A stretch of DNA of 64,000 nt from Acanthochlamys bracteata (lineage: Eukaryota; Streptophyta; Magnoliopsida; Pandanales; Velloziaceae). The stretch is taken from positions 560,501-624,500 of the forward strand of contig CM034143.1 of the NCBI GenBank assembly GCA_019914995.1, in the 5' to 3' direction. The translations under genes and the position numbers were made by a program. The notes beneath the pieces were generated by a model, which saw only the letters and a program-made list of their open reading frames with translations, did not search any database and was not told the DNA's origin. Each line of letters begins with the position of its first letter. Positions within the stretch are counted from its first letter, which is position 1. This document shows, one piece after another, positions 37,201 through 49,299 of this stretch.

Positions 37201-38031
37201 GGCCTCTTCCGCAACTTTAGCATGCTGCTTTACCGACTCCTCCTTAGCTTTAAGATTGGAGAGAGCAGTTGATAATTTCTCAGTCAAGCTTTTGACAGTC
37301 TCATGGACCTCATGAGTAGCCCTTGAAGAAACCTCTGGTGATTGAGCATGACTTGGAGAAGCATTGTTCGAAAAAGCCCTCAATGCATCCTGTCAGCAAT
37401 GAAGAACAATATGTTATTTTAACAACCTATTTAGACTTCAACTTTTTGGAACTTAATGCAAACCAAAATGCACGAACTCGCATTGCCCGGTCATAATTAT
37501 CATGCTCCACCCTCGCTAACTCACAGTACAAAGCAGGCAATAGATCTTAGAAGTTTCGGATACAAACGTGACAGTTAAACATTTAAATCCAAATAGTATC
37601 CACAAAGAACCAACAAGGCCAATCTCCTAAACAGTTAGTAGTCTTCATTGCATCATACAAGCCTGTCTGGCATGACTGCAAATCCTCACTTTACTTCATG
37701 AAAATTGATAATCTCAACTCCAACAAATTCTTGTTTGGTTCTTACTTCTCTAATCATTGAGGTCTGATCGATTTTCTTCAAGGAAAAAAATCCAAGGGAA
37801 TAATGAAGGCGGAGCAGCAACCAGATTGGGTAAAATAGTTAGTACAGATTTTGGTAAACACTTTCAAATATAAAGTAAATGTTGCTACTCATTGCAAGAA
37901 GGATTGAGTTAGAACGGTACGTGATCCTCGAAGAACCGTTCGGAATAGGATGACATTGATCCTGAGCTCTCCGTTTCCCCAGGGCTCTTCTCTGATGATT
38001 TCCGTCTCCACAACCAACTCCGGCGATCCAT
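34263..38031 (-). CDS. FPP: Filament-like plant protein (long coiled coil)
   Basis: Four exons in transcript order (38031-37921, 37389-37194, 36976-34680, 34529-34263) give 956 residues. The N-terminus MDRRSWLWRRKSSEKSPGE and the blocks VKQHAKVAEEAVSGWEKAE and LDGALKECVRQLRQSRE are the FPP family signature. After them comes near-continuous coiled coil of Leu/Glu/Lys heptads (for example LESQLESSRLEAGELREKV) up to about residue 840. A conserved tail holds FAECQKTIASLSQQLKSL. FPPs are plant-specific; family members associate with microtubules or with MAF1 at the nuclear envelope. Exact role and paralogue (FPP1/2/3) are not resolved. The long open frame around exon 3 runs into intron at both ends, so its first and last residues are not protein. 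Confidence 0.93.
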
Positions 38032-40379
38032 CCCCTTCTCAAAACACCTTCTTCAATTACACTCAGCAAAGCTTCAATTCCACCATTTACCAAGATTCTT
38101 CAAGGAAATGCCTAGAAACAATGAAACAGCAAAACCGACAAGGTTGAGCCAAGCAAAAATCTGAAACAATTTTCTTAAACTTTAACCAATGCCAAATTGG
38201 CAATACCAATTCTCTCAAAGCAAACATTTATTCAGAGAGCCTGCACCAAATCCTGTAATCTGAGAGCAACCCAACATCCAAAATGTCATCTTTTTTTTTT
38301 TCTCGAGAAAAGGGGAGAACTTAGAAATGACTCACTACTGAGAAACCAAACTGAGAGCAACCCACCAACCAATATCTAATGTTTCCACTCAAGATAACAT
38401 CCACAAATTCCCCAAAATGTGAAATTTCAAAAGAGGAATTGAACAGAAAAGAGACCCCAAAGATTAGAGATTCAATCACCAAATCCTCAGACAAGAAAAA
38501 GAACAAAAAGAGAGAAATAGAGACAAAAAAAGTCCCAAAATGTGAAATTTGAAAGAGCAATTGAACAGAGAAAATTAAAAAATCATGAAATGAGGACCTC
38601 AAGATCAGAGCTTTCAGTCACCAAACTGAAAACCCAAGTCCCAGTATTAAAAAGAAGATCAAAATCTTGAAATGTGGAATCTGAAAGAGGAATCGAACAC
38701 AAAAAAAGTAGTAAATAAAAAATGAGACTTCTAAGATTACAACTTTTTGTCACCAAATTGAAAACCCAATTCCCAAGATTAAGAAAAATGTGAAAAAAAG
38801 TGAAAATCTATCAGAAGAAGGAAAACATGAAGAACTCAGGCTTCTTTCTAACAGGACATGAACGATAGTGACTCGTGTCACATTTTTCTGTCTTAGATTT
38901 TACATTACGACAAACACACAAAAAAAAAGAAATTAATTCACAGTATAAATCAAGAAATATTTTGAATCTTTTCTTACCCAAAAGAAAAACTGAAAAAGAA
39001 AAGAAAGAAAAAGTCGTCGCTTTCGACTTCTCTCAGTTGCTGTCGTGCTACTTCATCAATCTAAAAAATTAAAAAGATAAGAACAATTTTTTCTTGAATT
39101 TGAGATTTCTTGTCACACACCAGCATTGGGCTCCACTGGTTTTTGCATTGCTTTTGATTTCAAACGGAGTTTCTTGATCTCGTTCCCGCCTACCACGCCA
39201 TCGTTGAACTGAACGGGGCTCCATTATTGAACAGAAAATTTTTGAAAATTGTGTGATTATTACAAATAATTGGTTGTTGTTGTTGAAGCTGAGAATTTTT
39301 TTTTTTACAAACTTTAGAATCTGTGTATACTACAGTTTTAATAATTGAAGCTCGAATTAGTTGTTGAAGTATTTTAATTGTTCTAACTAATGGAGTATTT
39401 TTAACGGATAAAAAAAAATTTAGTTAAACTAAATTCGTTGAAAATAAATATGATAACAAATAAATCAAATATAAAAAATAAATTTATATTTAAATTACAC
39501 TTAAGTCCTAAATAGTTAAACTTTGATGTTAAATATAATTTATTTCTATTTCAGAAATAAAAACTAGAAAATTACTCTAATTATCATATAATGGTAAGCT
39601 GCCGTTTGGTTTAACTTTTTAATTATTTTTATTTTAATTACATTATTTTCATATTTTTAAATAAAATTTTTATAATATTTTTATTTTAAAAAATAAAAAT
39701 TATATATAATAAAAAATCAAGCTCTTCCGAAATATTTTAATTGTGAATAATTTTTTTTAATATGGTCAAACTTGTTGTCGTGCCAATGACTAGTTAGCCT
39801 TTAATTATCACGTTTTATAACATCGCTAATTTTACTTAAACAACATATTTATATTTTTGTTATAATAAGTTAGGATTAATAATTTTTTAGGTAGAGTAGG
39901 TTAGAAGTTAAATAAAAATAATTTAATTATTATTATATTTCTTATTTATTCACTATGCATGTTGACTTTCCATGATTTAAAGGAGATTTTTTTATATTTT
40001 TATGTATAGAGAAAGAACAAACCCAACAAATAATTCCTATTTGAAAAAATATTCTTGCTATTTTTTTGGATTAGTAAAAAACCAATTGTCTATTTCTTCC
40101 TATATTTGTTTTATTTCTTTGAAAATAATGTGTGTATCATTTTCAAACATTATTATAAGTCTAGGGTTAGGACATATATTTTTTATTTTTAAATTTTATA
40201 TCAAATTTGTAAGATGTTTAAAAATTTTAATAAAAAGTAGGTAATAAAAATTCGAAACGACGTGAAGTCTAAATGTACTACCAAACAATGCCTTAAACAA
40301 ATATAATTTTAAACGCTTACAAAAAATTATAAAAAGTATAAAAATATGAGATATCTTTAAATAAAAAGTTGCCAAATTA

Positions 40380-40857
40380 TACGGTTGGTAGCTTGCTTTT
40401 GAAATAAAATTTTTTTAGAATAAAAAATAGTTTTATTTTTTTAAATTAAATTCTATTATTTTATATAAAAATATATAATAAAAATTTTTTCTATATAAAA
40501 TTTTTTTACATTTTGAGCGCGTTTATGTTGGGTGAAGTGAAGTTTTTAGAAAGTGAATTTAAAACATAATTTAAAAATTAAAAATATTTAATAAAAAAAT
40601 AAAATTTTATATTAATTATATATTTATAGTAAGTTTTAAAATTGAATTTTAAAAAAAATTAATTGATAAAAAAATTATTTTAGTTTTTGTATTTTATATT
40701 AAAAATAAATTTAAGAAAAGTGGAGTTTAGAAAATTGATAAACGCACTTTTTCTAAAATTTTAAATAATTTTTTTAATATTTATAAAATATATATTTAAA
40801 AATATAATTAAAAAAATAAGAAAAATATTTTTTTTTTAAATCTAAACCAAACGCACC
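40380..40857. mobile_element. Outer element of a nested pair (GGGTGCG type)
   Basis: The left part GCTTTTGAAATAAAATTTTT and the right part TTTATAAAATATATATTTAA followed by ACCAAACGCACCC match the two halves of the elements at 14359-14607 and 47902-48153. In those copies the halves are continuous; here they are split by the 40515-40749 element. Outer boundaries are approximate. Confidence 0.6.
40515..40749. mobile_element. Inner element of the nested pair
   Basis: It runs from GAGCGCGTTTATG to ATAAACGCACTT, an inverted pair flanked by TTT on both sides (in a T-run, so the duplication is not decisive). The interior (TATTAATTATATATTTATAG; GTGGAGTTTAG) matches the element at 15228-15488. It interrupts the outer element and must be younger than it. 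Confidence 0.7.
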
Positions 40858-41162
40858 CAATGTCATGCGAGAGAAAAACTAGAGTTTCACAACCCCACCA
40901 AAAAGCAAAAAGAAAAATTCATGCATTATTAATATAATAATTAATCACGATGAAAAATCATACTTCAACTATATTGAATCAATAATTTAAAATATTAATA
41001 TAATTCCCATTGTAGAATTGGATCGTACACAAATTTCAACTAAGCATACAGATAAACTTCTACGCGTATAATAAACGAAATACGTTCCCAGCTGATTTGA
41101 GTAAATTCTTCACTGTATGAATTTATATCACCAGAGATAATATTTCCAAGTGTTGCCGTTGT

Positions 41163-44100
41163 TCAAAGCTTTGATCTCATCAGGTAGACTGCTATCCCAA
41201 TTCCAACAAGGGCAATTGCTCCTGCTATAACCCCGTATTGGAGTGAAGTTGAAACATTACTTTGAAAGACTTCTGCTTCTGGTGATGATGATCTTGTTGT
41301 TTGAGTTGTTGTAATGGCCGCATCAACCAAGTGCAACTTCAGGACCTGTCAAGAGAACCAAAACTAAGATCCCAGATTGATTTTGAGTAAAACTCAACCC
41401 CAAAAGCTAGCTTAATAGCTGAGGATGATCAAACTCATATAAACAACCACCCAGCTTACAAACAAATGTTGAAAACTTCACACGGTGAATTTCCAAGAGT
41501 GATGAACAAATTCATGATGATGGAACTTTGCTTATGTACGTATCTGTATTCAAGTGTTACCTTTGATCCTGTAATTCTGGAGTGATTTACTGCTTCGATT
41601 AGATCACTGTCTGTTGTTAAAAGAACCTTATCGCCTTCGTCGTCTTCATACTGAAGAGTCGCCAAAGAAAAATGTAAGGAAATCAGATTACATGACAGGG
41701 TCATGGAAACAAGGGAAGCATGCCTCACCAACAACTGGAGTTTGCTGCTTCCAATACCATTTCCTAGTCTACGCATTACAGTGGAAATAAGCTCCTCTAA
41801 GTTTTCTGCACCTGTTATTAGCATGTGGCAAGCGTTAGTCGTTTTCTTTACCATGCCAAGAGACATTGAATAGGAAGTCAATACTTGCCACAGTTAAATC
41901 TGTGTATTTGTCCCATGGAGTCCTGAAATTTAAAGGAAAACGAGCTTCCAAAACTTGATGCTGAATGCAAAAGATTTGAAGATTCAGTGTGCTCGAGGTT
42001 TACTAAAGATGACCGCTCACTGGAAAGAGAACAGCCTTATGAGAGGGTGTCACAGAATTGGATCAAAAAGAAAGGGCACAGAGAAAATAGAGGTCAAAAA
42101 TGTTTTCGAGAAAAGACCTATGAGTATCGAATTGCTCTTCAGGAGGAGGCTCGAAAGCAAGAGCAGAATCCAAGAACTTTTGCATCATTGCGTTACCTGT
42201 ATCGCTTCCACTTCCTATGCTTCCTTCAATCTTAAAAAGCAAACTATTAGATTCTTCAGAGAAATACATTGAGCAGGAAACAACGTAAACCCCCATCAAC
42301 AAACAGACTAAAGACAAGCTGATATGCTTAGCACCCATTACTACTCAACTCCTGGCGTTTAGGAAGCCAACCAGATTAAAGCAAGATAAACTCCTACATG
42401 CTAGTCATGACCAGAAGTCTGACATTAGAGAAAATATACATGCTAATGAGATACCTTCATAAAATTTTCTAGAAACTATGAAAGGTAATTAAGTAGAAAG
42501 TTGATATATTTAATTAAGTTGTACTAAATATATGCTGTTCTTTTCTAGCTAAATGGACTGGTGTACTTTAGGTGAACTAATTTAAACGCAAAATAACTTT
42601 CAAATGAAAACAAAGTATCAGAAAAATGAACCTAGTGGCAAGAAAATGTTGCATCAAATTGAAAATTGCAAAATGATCCTTACAATGGGGATTGCAGCAT
42701 GAATTACTTGTAAGACATCCACACAAGCAGCAAGACATCCATCTAAAAGCGAAAAGAAAGCCGTTAGTTTACCTTTTTGCAAAGGATCTCATATGGAAAT
42801 GAACAAATATAGCTCACCATTATCAAGAACCGGAAGGTGGAGAAACTTCCCATCGTGCATTATATGCAGGGCATCAAGAACAGTTGTATCCAGTCCCGCA
42901 CATTCTGGGTTGGGAGTCATTATCTTTCAAAGATGTAAATTATTAAAAAGAAAAAAAAATCAGACACACTCAAATCACTTATAGAATGAGGAGCACTTTA
43001 AAAGGAAAACAATGTTTAGCATAAGAATCATGATGTTAAAACCCTAAACATGCAAGTACGCAACAGTAATCTCGTTGAATTTAAAATTGAAGCATAACAA
43101 AAACACAAGAATGTGAAAATGTAACATCTTCTAGTAAATCATATGGAGGCACCAAAATGCATAATTTAAGTGTATAAGAAAAAACCTTTTCCACGAGCGT
43201 CAATTCAGGTGACATATTGCGAGCAACTATTCGCATAAGTATGTCTTTCGACCTGCATTAGCAGATAAATACAACATAGTCATTAGACAACAAAGCCAAA
43301 CATGTGGTAGAAAAAGTCTGAAGGTACTCAGCATGATAGCACACAAGAATCAGTAGCATGGACCATACGAAGGGCTGCACTCACGTGAGAATTCCAAGAG
43401 GCTTGCCTCCTGTTGAAACAATTACATAATTAACTTTGAATTCACGCATTTTACTGGCAGCAATGCATATAGGATCTGAAGGTGCCACCACAGCAATCCT
43501 GGAGAGAAGTTGGAAGTTTCATACATAGCTTAAGAGGAGAAGAAAGTTTCATAAATTAATTCATGGATTTATGAAATGGCTGAAAAACAGCATTTATACC
43601 TACTTTGAGTTTGCCATTATTATGGTGGACAAAGTCGGCTCAAGCATCTGCCCCTTTAGTGCCCCATCTAAATCATGTGACAACGTCAAATTGAAAATCA
43701 AGAAAAGAACCATCAAAGCATGTAATACCAAAAGAGAACTACCTACTGGTTTTACGCATAACACATTGAGTGTGTTATGAAACCAAAAATCCTCAATTTC
43801 AAGTTACACCTTATTGAAGATGCTTGTATATTATCTTCGTCCTAAAAGGCAAGCATGTTAACATTAACAACTTGACCTCTTATTACTGTATATACAAAAG
43901 GTCTAATTGCTGCTTGAATCAAAAGCCCGCCTCCCTCCTATATGAAAATCCAATCACCTATGTGTATGCTTTCAATTCAGTTTTAAAGTAGTGAAGCAAA
44001 ACTGGTGAGGTTTAAGACTTGGAAAGCGAAATGCTTTAAATGAGAAGAAAGGCCATGTTCAATGGTCAGCAATTTTTTGATGCTGGATATAGTATTCTTG

Positions 44101-46491
44101 GGAAGCAAAGAGGAAACAGCCCTCAATCCTGGAACACCTAGCCATTTAAATGAATAATTACGTAAACCTTGACAATTTTGAAACTCGAACCATGTAGTGA
44201 TTCATTAATTCAGATCCAGAAGGGAATCAAAGATACCATAATTTTGAATATTAGGAATTAAGAACTCAGTTACTTCACTACGTAACTTGATAAAGGATGT
44301 GTTGGAATGTCAAGCGAGATATAATCTGACAGCAAAAAGATAGAAGGTTCAGTCATAAAAGCAAATGTCTAATGAAGTAGTTTAGAGACTCTACTAATTT
44401 AAATGTTTACTGACGACTATGCACAGAGAGAATTAACCAGATAAGAAAGATCCATTAACATGTAGATGACTGTTCGTGAGGACCATCAATTCCTACTTGC
44501 GTAAGTATAACTGTATCTCTGCATAAACTGAAAAATGAATGCCTCATGGGCATTCTCAGTTTAAAAAGGTGGACCTACAATGAAGCTTAATGAACTGCTA
44601 ACCTTGGAATTCATTTCCACCTCGAAATTCCATCCCTTCAGCTTCAGATGCAATTACACTCCCCTGCTCTACAACCTTCTCCATTCGTGAGATAGCATCA
44701 TACAGACACCTGGTAATGTCTAAAACTGCAACAACTTCGCCATTTTCTAGAACTGGAAGATGCCTAAATTTGCCTAGCAATAAAATTTTACAACAAAAAA
44801 CTGAGTGCGAAAAAAGAAGGCATAAATTCCAAAATCTTGAAATGTAATGAAAACAAGAATATGGAATGAGATGTGCAACCACTGCTGCAAGCTATCTAAC
44901 AATACAGCTTCATTTAAGCATTTACAAAACACATCGATGCCGTAGTTATGTTTGAAGAGATTATTGACTTCAATAACATATTATTGCTGTTGCTATGGCT
45001 CTTATCTTGTAGGCGTATAGTTATTCCCTAACAATCACTTATTCAATTACAGGAACCTACTTTTCATGTCTCTAAATTCCTCAGAGACTTGATCTAAATA
45101 TTCGTTCTCCTACAATATTTAACTCAAAAAAAACAGGCTTTCCTTATTCATCCAATAGCAATTCAACTTGGTCATAACAAAAGTAGAAATGGTATGAAAC
45201 TTTCACGGAAACTAATGCTTAAAAGTTAAGAAAATACATTCATTTACAAGTCATAAATGACATGAATCGTCTGTAACATGCAACAGGATAAAAACAGTAA
45301 ACACATACAAAATCAGGAAGTCCAAAAATATTTTTAACCTTGGATCATTGTCTGCAATGCTTCAACTGCCAAACTATCCATTTCAACAAAAACAGGGTTC
45401 CTCGTCATGATCTTTGAAACTATACTGTGCTCTGGTCTCAACCCTTCTGCAATAACTCTAGTTGCTATATCCTGTGCAGTAAAAGCCAACTTAGTGAACA
45501 CAACACTCAAGTCTCATCCAACAAGATACTTATCCTACCCAATTGCAGCTAGTTGTAAATACCGGACTCATATACTCCAAAAAAAGTATTATAACTTTCT
45601 ATCATAAATGACTAACAACGTTCATTTAAAGGCTTGAGTTTCTACTCCATCATATGTCCGTCTTCTTTTGAGGATGGGGTTCTCAGTGAAGCTCTGGTCA
45701 TTTAAAGCACTTAACTAAACAGCGATAACAGAACAACCTTTTTGGAAAAATAAGTTGATCATTATTTATATGAAGATCACCAATATTCAAAGACCACTTG
45801 TGCATCTATGAGTTAACAATCAGGTAGAGTCATGACAAAGACCACAAAAAAAGCAATTACCTAACTTCAACAAGCACAATATTCCATGGCGTACCAACCA
45901 ATTACAACTTCTTATAAAACTCAGAAATTGTTCATTATAGACAAATAGAAAACACTTGCAAGGGAATTAAAAAGAAAAGAAAGAGAGATAAATGTTGGGT
46001 AACCTTGTCTGTTAGAATTCCAGAGAGCAACCCTGCAGAATCCGTAAGCAAAACAGCATCAGCCCTGATCGCTGCCATTCTCCGGCATGCCTCAGAAACA
46101 GTGCAGCTATCAGGAAGCGTCAGGGCTCTTGACAATCTCAACCTCCTCACCGTTCTCTCTCCTCCCCATCTGCCAACCATTCATTCAAATTTTCAAACTT
46201 TTAAAAAAGACAAAAACTTTTTTATATTTCTGCTCATATTCAATTCAAAATTCAATTAAGATCATTTCTCTTCCACCAAATTAACCAAAAATAAAATAAA
46301 ATAATCTTATTAACCAAAGATTTTGTTTTGGAAAACCAAAAGGAAGAAATTTTGAATCAGTACGAAGGACGATTGTCGAGGATGGTAGGGCCGGCACCGG
46401 TTGTAGCAGACCCGTTGGTCGTTTTCGTAGGAGAAGAATTACGAACGGACGGAGCACGACGGCGCTGTCGCCGGAACAAGGTGGTGTCCAT
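41163..46491 (-). CDS. CBSCBSPB: CBS domain-PB1 domain membrane-anchored protein (CBSCBSPB family)
   Basis: Fourteen exons in transcript order (46491-46364, 46169-46004, 45471-45339, 44773-44603, 43667-43604, 43498-43385, 43252-43186, 42923-42818, 42742-42684, 42230-42118, 42019-41889, 41811-41729, 41650-41561, 41345-41163) give 535 residues. Four CBS motifs fill about residues 45-340 (ADAVLLTDSAGLLSGILTDK; GKFRHLPVLENGEVVAVLD; NYVIVSTGGKPLGIL; DGKFLHLPVLDNG). A PB1 domain lies at about 402-490 (FSFKFQDSMGQIHRFNCG; YEDDEGDKVLLTTDSDL is its acidic OPCA motif). One C-terminal transmembrane helix follows, then a basic end LMRSKL. CBS pairs bind adenine nucleotides as energy sensors, and PB1 binds partner PB1 domains; function in plants is unknown. 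Intron 11 appears to use a GC donor. Confidence 0.93.
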
Positions 46492-47524
46492 AGGTAGAGA
46501 AAGAGAGAAAATGTAATAGAAAAGTAAGACTTCAAAAAATTAACAAAGAAAATTTTGTTGAAGCAAGAAAGAAATTACGATTCCGAGGGCGGTAAATAGT
46601 GAATTTGAAAAAAAAAAAAAAAAAAAAAAAATCTCTATCCAAGCGTAACAGTTGACCGCTCCCTTGACTTGCGTTGTTCGGCTGGGCATCTGTGTTGGGC
46701 CTCACTAGAGAAGACAGTGGGCCGACTAAAAGGCCAGAACTCTACGCTAATTTCAAGTTTGGGCATCTGAAGGAATCTAGATTGGGTCGGGTCGGGTCAA
46801 GTCGGAACGAAATTTGTTTTATAGGCCGACCCAAAGTATGACCCGAAACTAGACATTTTTATCCCTTCTTTAAGAGCGCCGTTTGAAGTTGTTTCAAATA
46901 AAAATAATTAAAAAGTCTATCCCAGATTTTTTTAAAATAAAGTTTTTTGTTTTACTTAAAATTATTTAAAATCTATGACTTGCAATTAGAAAGTTTTTTT
47001 AAATATTATAAAAATTTTATTATATAACGAGAAGCTGAAGTGAAATGAAATATTCTTTATAGACAATGTTAAATATACTTTATTTGTAAGAATTGAGTTT
47101 TATGAAATTCAATTCGGTAGATTGAGGGCCCGTTTGGCAACCTGTTTTAGAAAAATAAATTTTATATTTTATAATAAATTTTCTATAATATTAAATAAAA
47201 TTTATTTAAAAATTTAAAAAATATAAAATTTATACATAATATATTTTTTTATTACTTACTTTTATTTTTTATTTTATAAATCAAACTAGTGGAGCTAATT
47301 TATTAAAATAAAACAAACATATCTTTTATTTTATTTTTTAAAAGTACTTTTAAACACACTTTGGGACTTCATAAAAAATAAATTAGAAATAGATATAGTG
47401 AGTTCGGAATAAATTAATAACGATTTCAAATTCAAAATTTATAAAAAAATAAGTGAGTTTCATATAATTATAATAAATATTTAGATATTATGTTTGTGAT
47501 CGTTTGAAATTATCACACTATTAA

Positions 47525-47725
47525 CGGTTATTTAAGATTTGTTTCAAATACATCAAATTTTTTTTAATTTAAATTTGATCATTGTATGTATTTTAATTAT
47601 TAAATTTTACTTTTATTTTTATATTAAAATTTATTTTTAAATTTAATTTTATTTATTTCAAATATTACTATAAACTTTATTTTTTATATAATTTATTTTC
47701 ATAAAATTAATTTTGTAAAACACAG
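47525..47725. repeat. Dispersed AT-rich repeat, family C, copy 2
   Basis: The order TTTGATCATTGTATGTATTT, AAATTTTACTTTTATTTTTA and TTCAAATATTACTATAAACT matches 56990-57115 in the same orientation, and 3240-3420 in reverse. Boundaries are unclear. Confidence 0.45.
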
Positions 47726-47901
47726 AAACAACAAATCGCTTAATTTACATGACAGCAGGGCAGATGTACGAAGTGTTGGTCTTATCACATGCCCCAGCAT
47801 TTGATGGCGGAAACTTTTCGGAGCTGTTAGTCCTCATCCTATTTTTGCTCAGAAAGTAAATTCAATTTCAAAGATCTACTACACTTTTATTATATATATT
47901 T

Positions 47902-48153
47902 GGGAGCATTTGCGAGTAATTATAAAATAAAGTTTTTTTAAAATAAAAGATATTTTTATTTTTTTAAGAAATGAGCTTTTTTTTTTTAAAAAAAAATAAT
48001 AATATATAATAAAAAAATCTCACTTCGTAGAATTTTTTTACGCTTTTTAAATTTTTAAATAAATTTTTTATATAATTATAAAATATATATTAAAAAATAT
48101 GAAATAAAAAAAATTAAAAAATAGTTTTTGAAAAGCTGAACCAAACGTGCTCT
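47902..48153. mobile_element. Short AT-rich inverted-repeat element (GGGTGCG type)
   Basis: It starts GGGAGCATTTGCGAG and ends ACCAAACGTGCTCT. The interior (ATAAAATAAAGTTTTTTTAA ... TATAAAATATATATTAAAAA) is shared with 14359-14607 and 40380-40857. The ends are diverged and no target duplication was found. Confidence 0.55.
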
Positions 48154-48442
48154 TTATATTGTCTGTTTGTCAAACTAAGACACCTTTTGATAATGTATTT
48201 TAATTTTTTAAATACTATATACAAAACTTTTAAAATTATAAAAAAATTTACTTACTATGTTTACTTTTTTGAAAAAATAAAATTTTTAATACACGTCTCT
48301 AAAAATATTAAAGATATTTTTTATTCTAAAAAAGTTTATTGCATAAATACTTTTAACATCAAGATAAATTTAGGATCTCACACATTTCTAGCTAGTTTTT
48401 ATACCTAAGTTCTACCATGCTCAGCTAATATGATATCAGATC

Positions 48443-49299
48443 TAGAGGTGACAATATATGACCCGATCTGAAAATTCAATCCGAAATCAATCTATTTAAT
48501 CAGAGTTAGAATTGAAAATTTTGACCCGTATAAATATATGGGTTGAGTTAGGGTTGAACGAATTTGACCCGGTTATTAAATAGGTCGATCCGGGTTAACC
48601 CAAAATTGATCCACCAATCCGAAAGATTATTTTTTGAAGGAACAATTTTTGATTTTTTCTTACCGTATAATAAAATAGTGGCAATAAAAATAATCAATAA
48701 TACTTATTTACAAACTATTATATTATATTATATTTATAATTAATTTTTTATTTTTATATCTTAGTAAAATAGTGTAAAATAAAAATTATAATTTTATCAA
48801 AAGTATTACTATGTAGCTATTTTTAATGACGAATTTAGATTTCGTATAAAAATTTTTATGAAAATTTTGTTAGATAGATATATTTATCAAAATTTTTATC
48901 GAAATTATTAATATATATTTATAATCATAAATTTCAGATATTATCATATATTTTCAAAAAATAAAAAAATAATTTTTTTGGATATTTTAAAGGCCGATGA
49001 AGATATTAAAAAATATATATTTTGTTAGACATAATTATATCTCGTTAGTAAAAATATCGTGCACTTTTATTCGAACTGATTTTATAATTTTGCTAAAACT
49101 TAAAAATATAAATTAATAATTAATAATTTTAATTATTAAATAGGTCGACCTGAATTTGACCCGATTATTAGTAGATTGGATTAGGATTGACAATTTTGAC
49201 CCGTATAAATTTATGGGTTGAGTTAGAATTGAATAAATTTGACCCGATTATTAAATGGATCGATCCGAAACCGACCCACCAATTCTACTGCCACCCCTA
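48443..49299. mobile_element. hAT-like non-autonomous element with exact 8-bp duplication
   Basis: The 857-bp element is flanked on both sides by ATCAGATC (48435-48442 and 49300-49307), a perfect 8-bp target duplication. Its ends are short imperfect inverted repeats: TAGAGGTGACAAT and, on the other strand, TAGGGGTGGCAGT, a hAT-type terminus. Subterminal GACCCG/CGGGTC motifs recur many times (around 48460-48610 and 49145-49275), as expected of transposase-binding repeats. No transposase frame is present. Confidence 0.88.

Larger units (their letters stand above)
38032..41162. other. Spacer with FPP leader and nested transposons
   Basis: About 38032-39230 is probably leader or leader intron plus promoter of the FPP gene (CT/GA-rich, no coding frame). 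From about 39300 the sequence becomes very AT-rich and contains two nested elements, listed separately. The 80-codon frame at 40002-40244 is low-complexity and not credible. The last few tens of bases before 41163 are 3' UTR of the CBS gene. Confidence 0.55.

Noticed and set aside
40002-40244. 80-codon frame
   Set aside because: Low-complexity Phe/Ile/Lys content from AT-rich sequence, and no recognisable family.
46775-46855. GGGTCGGGTC / GACCCGAAAC inverted stretch as a separate transposon
   Set aside because: It is short with no convincing target duplication; it may be a fragment related to the hAT-like element but cannot be supported alone.
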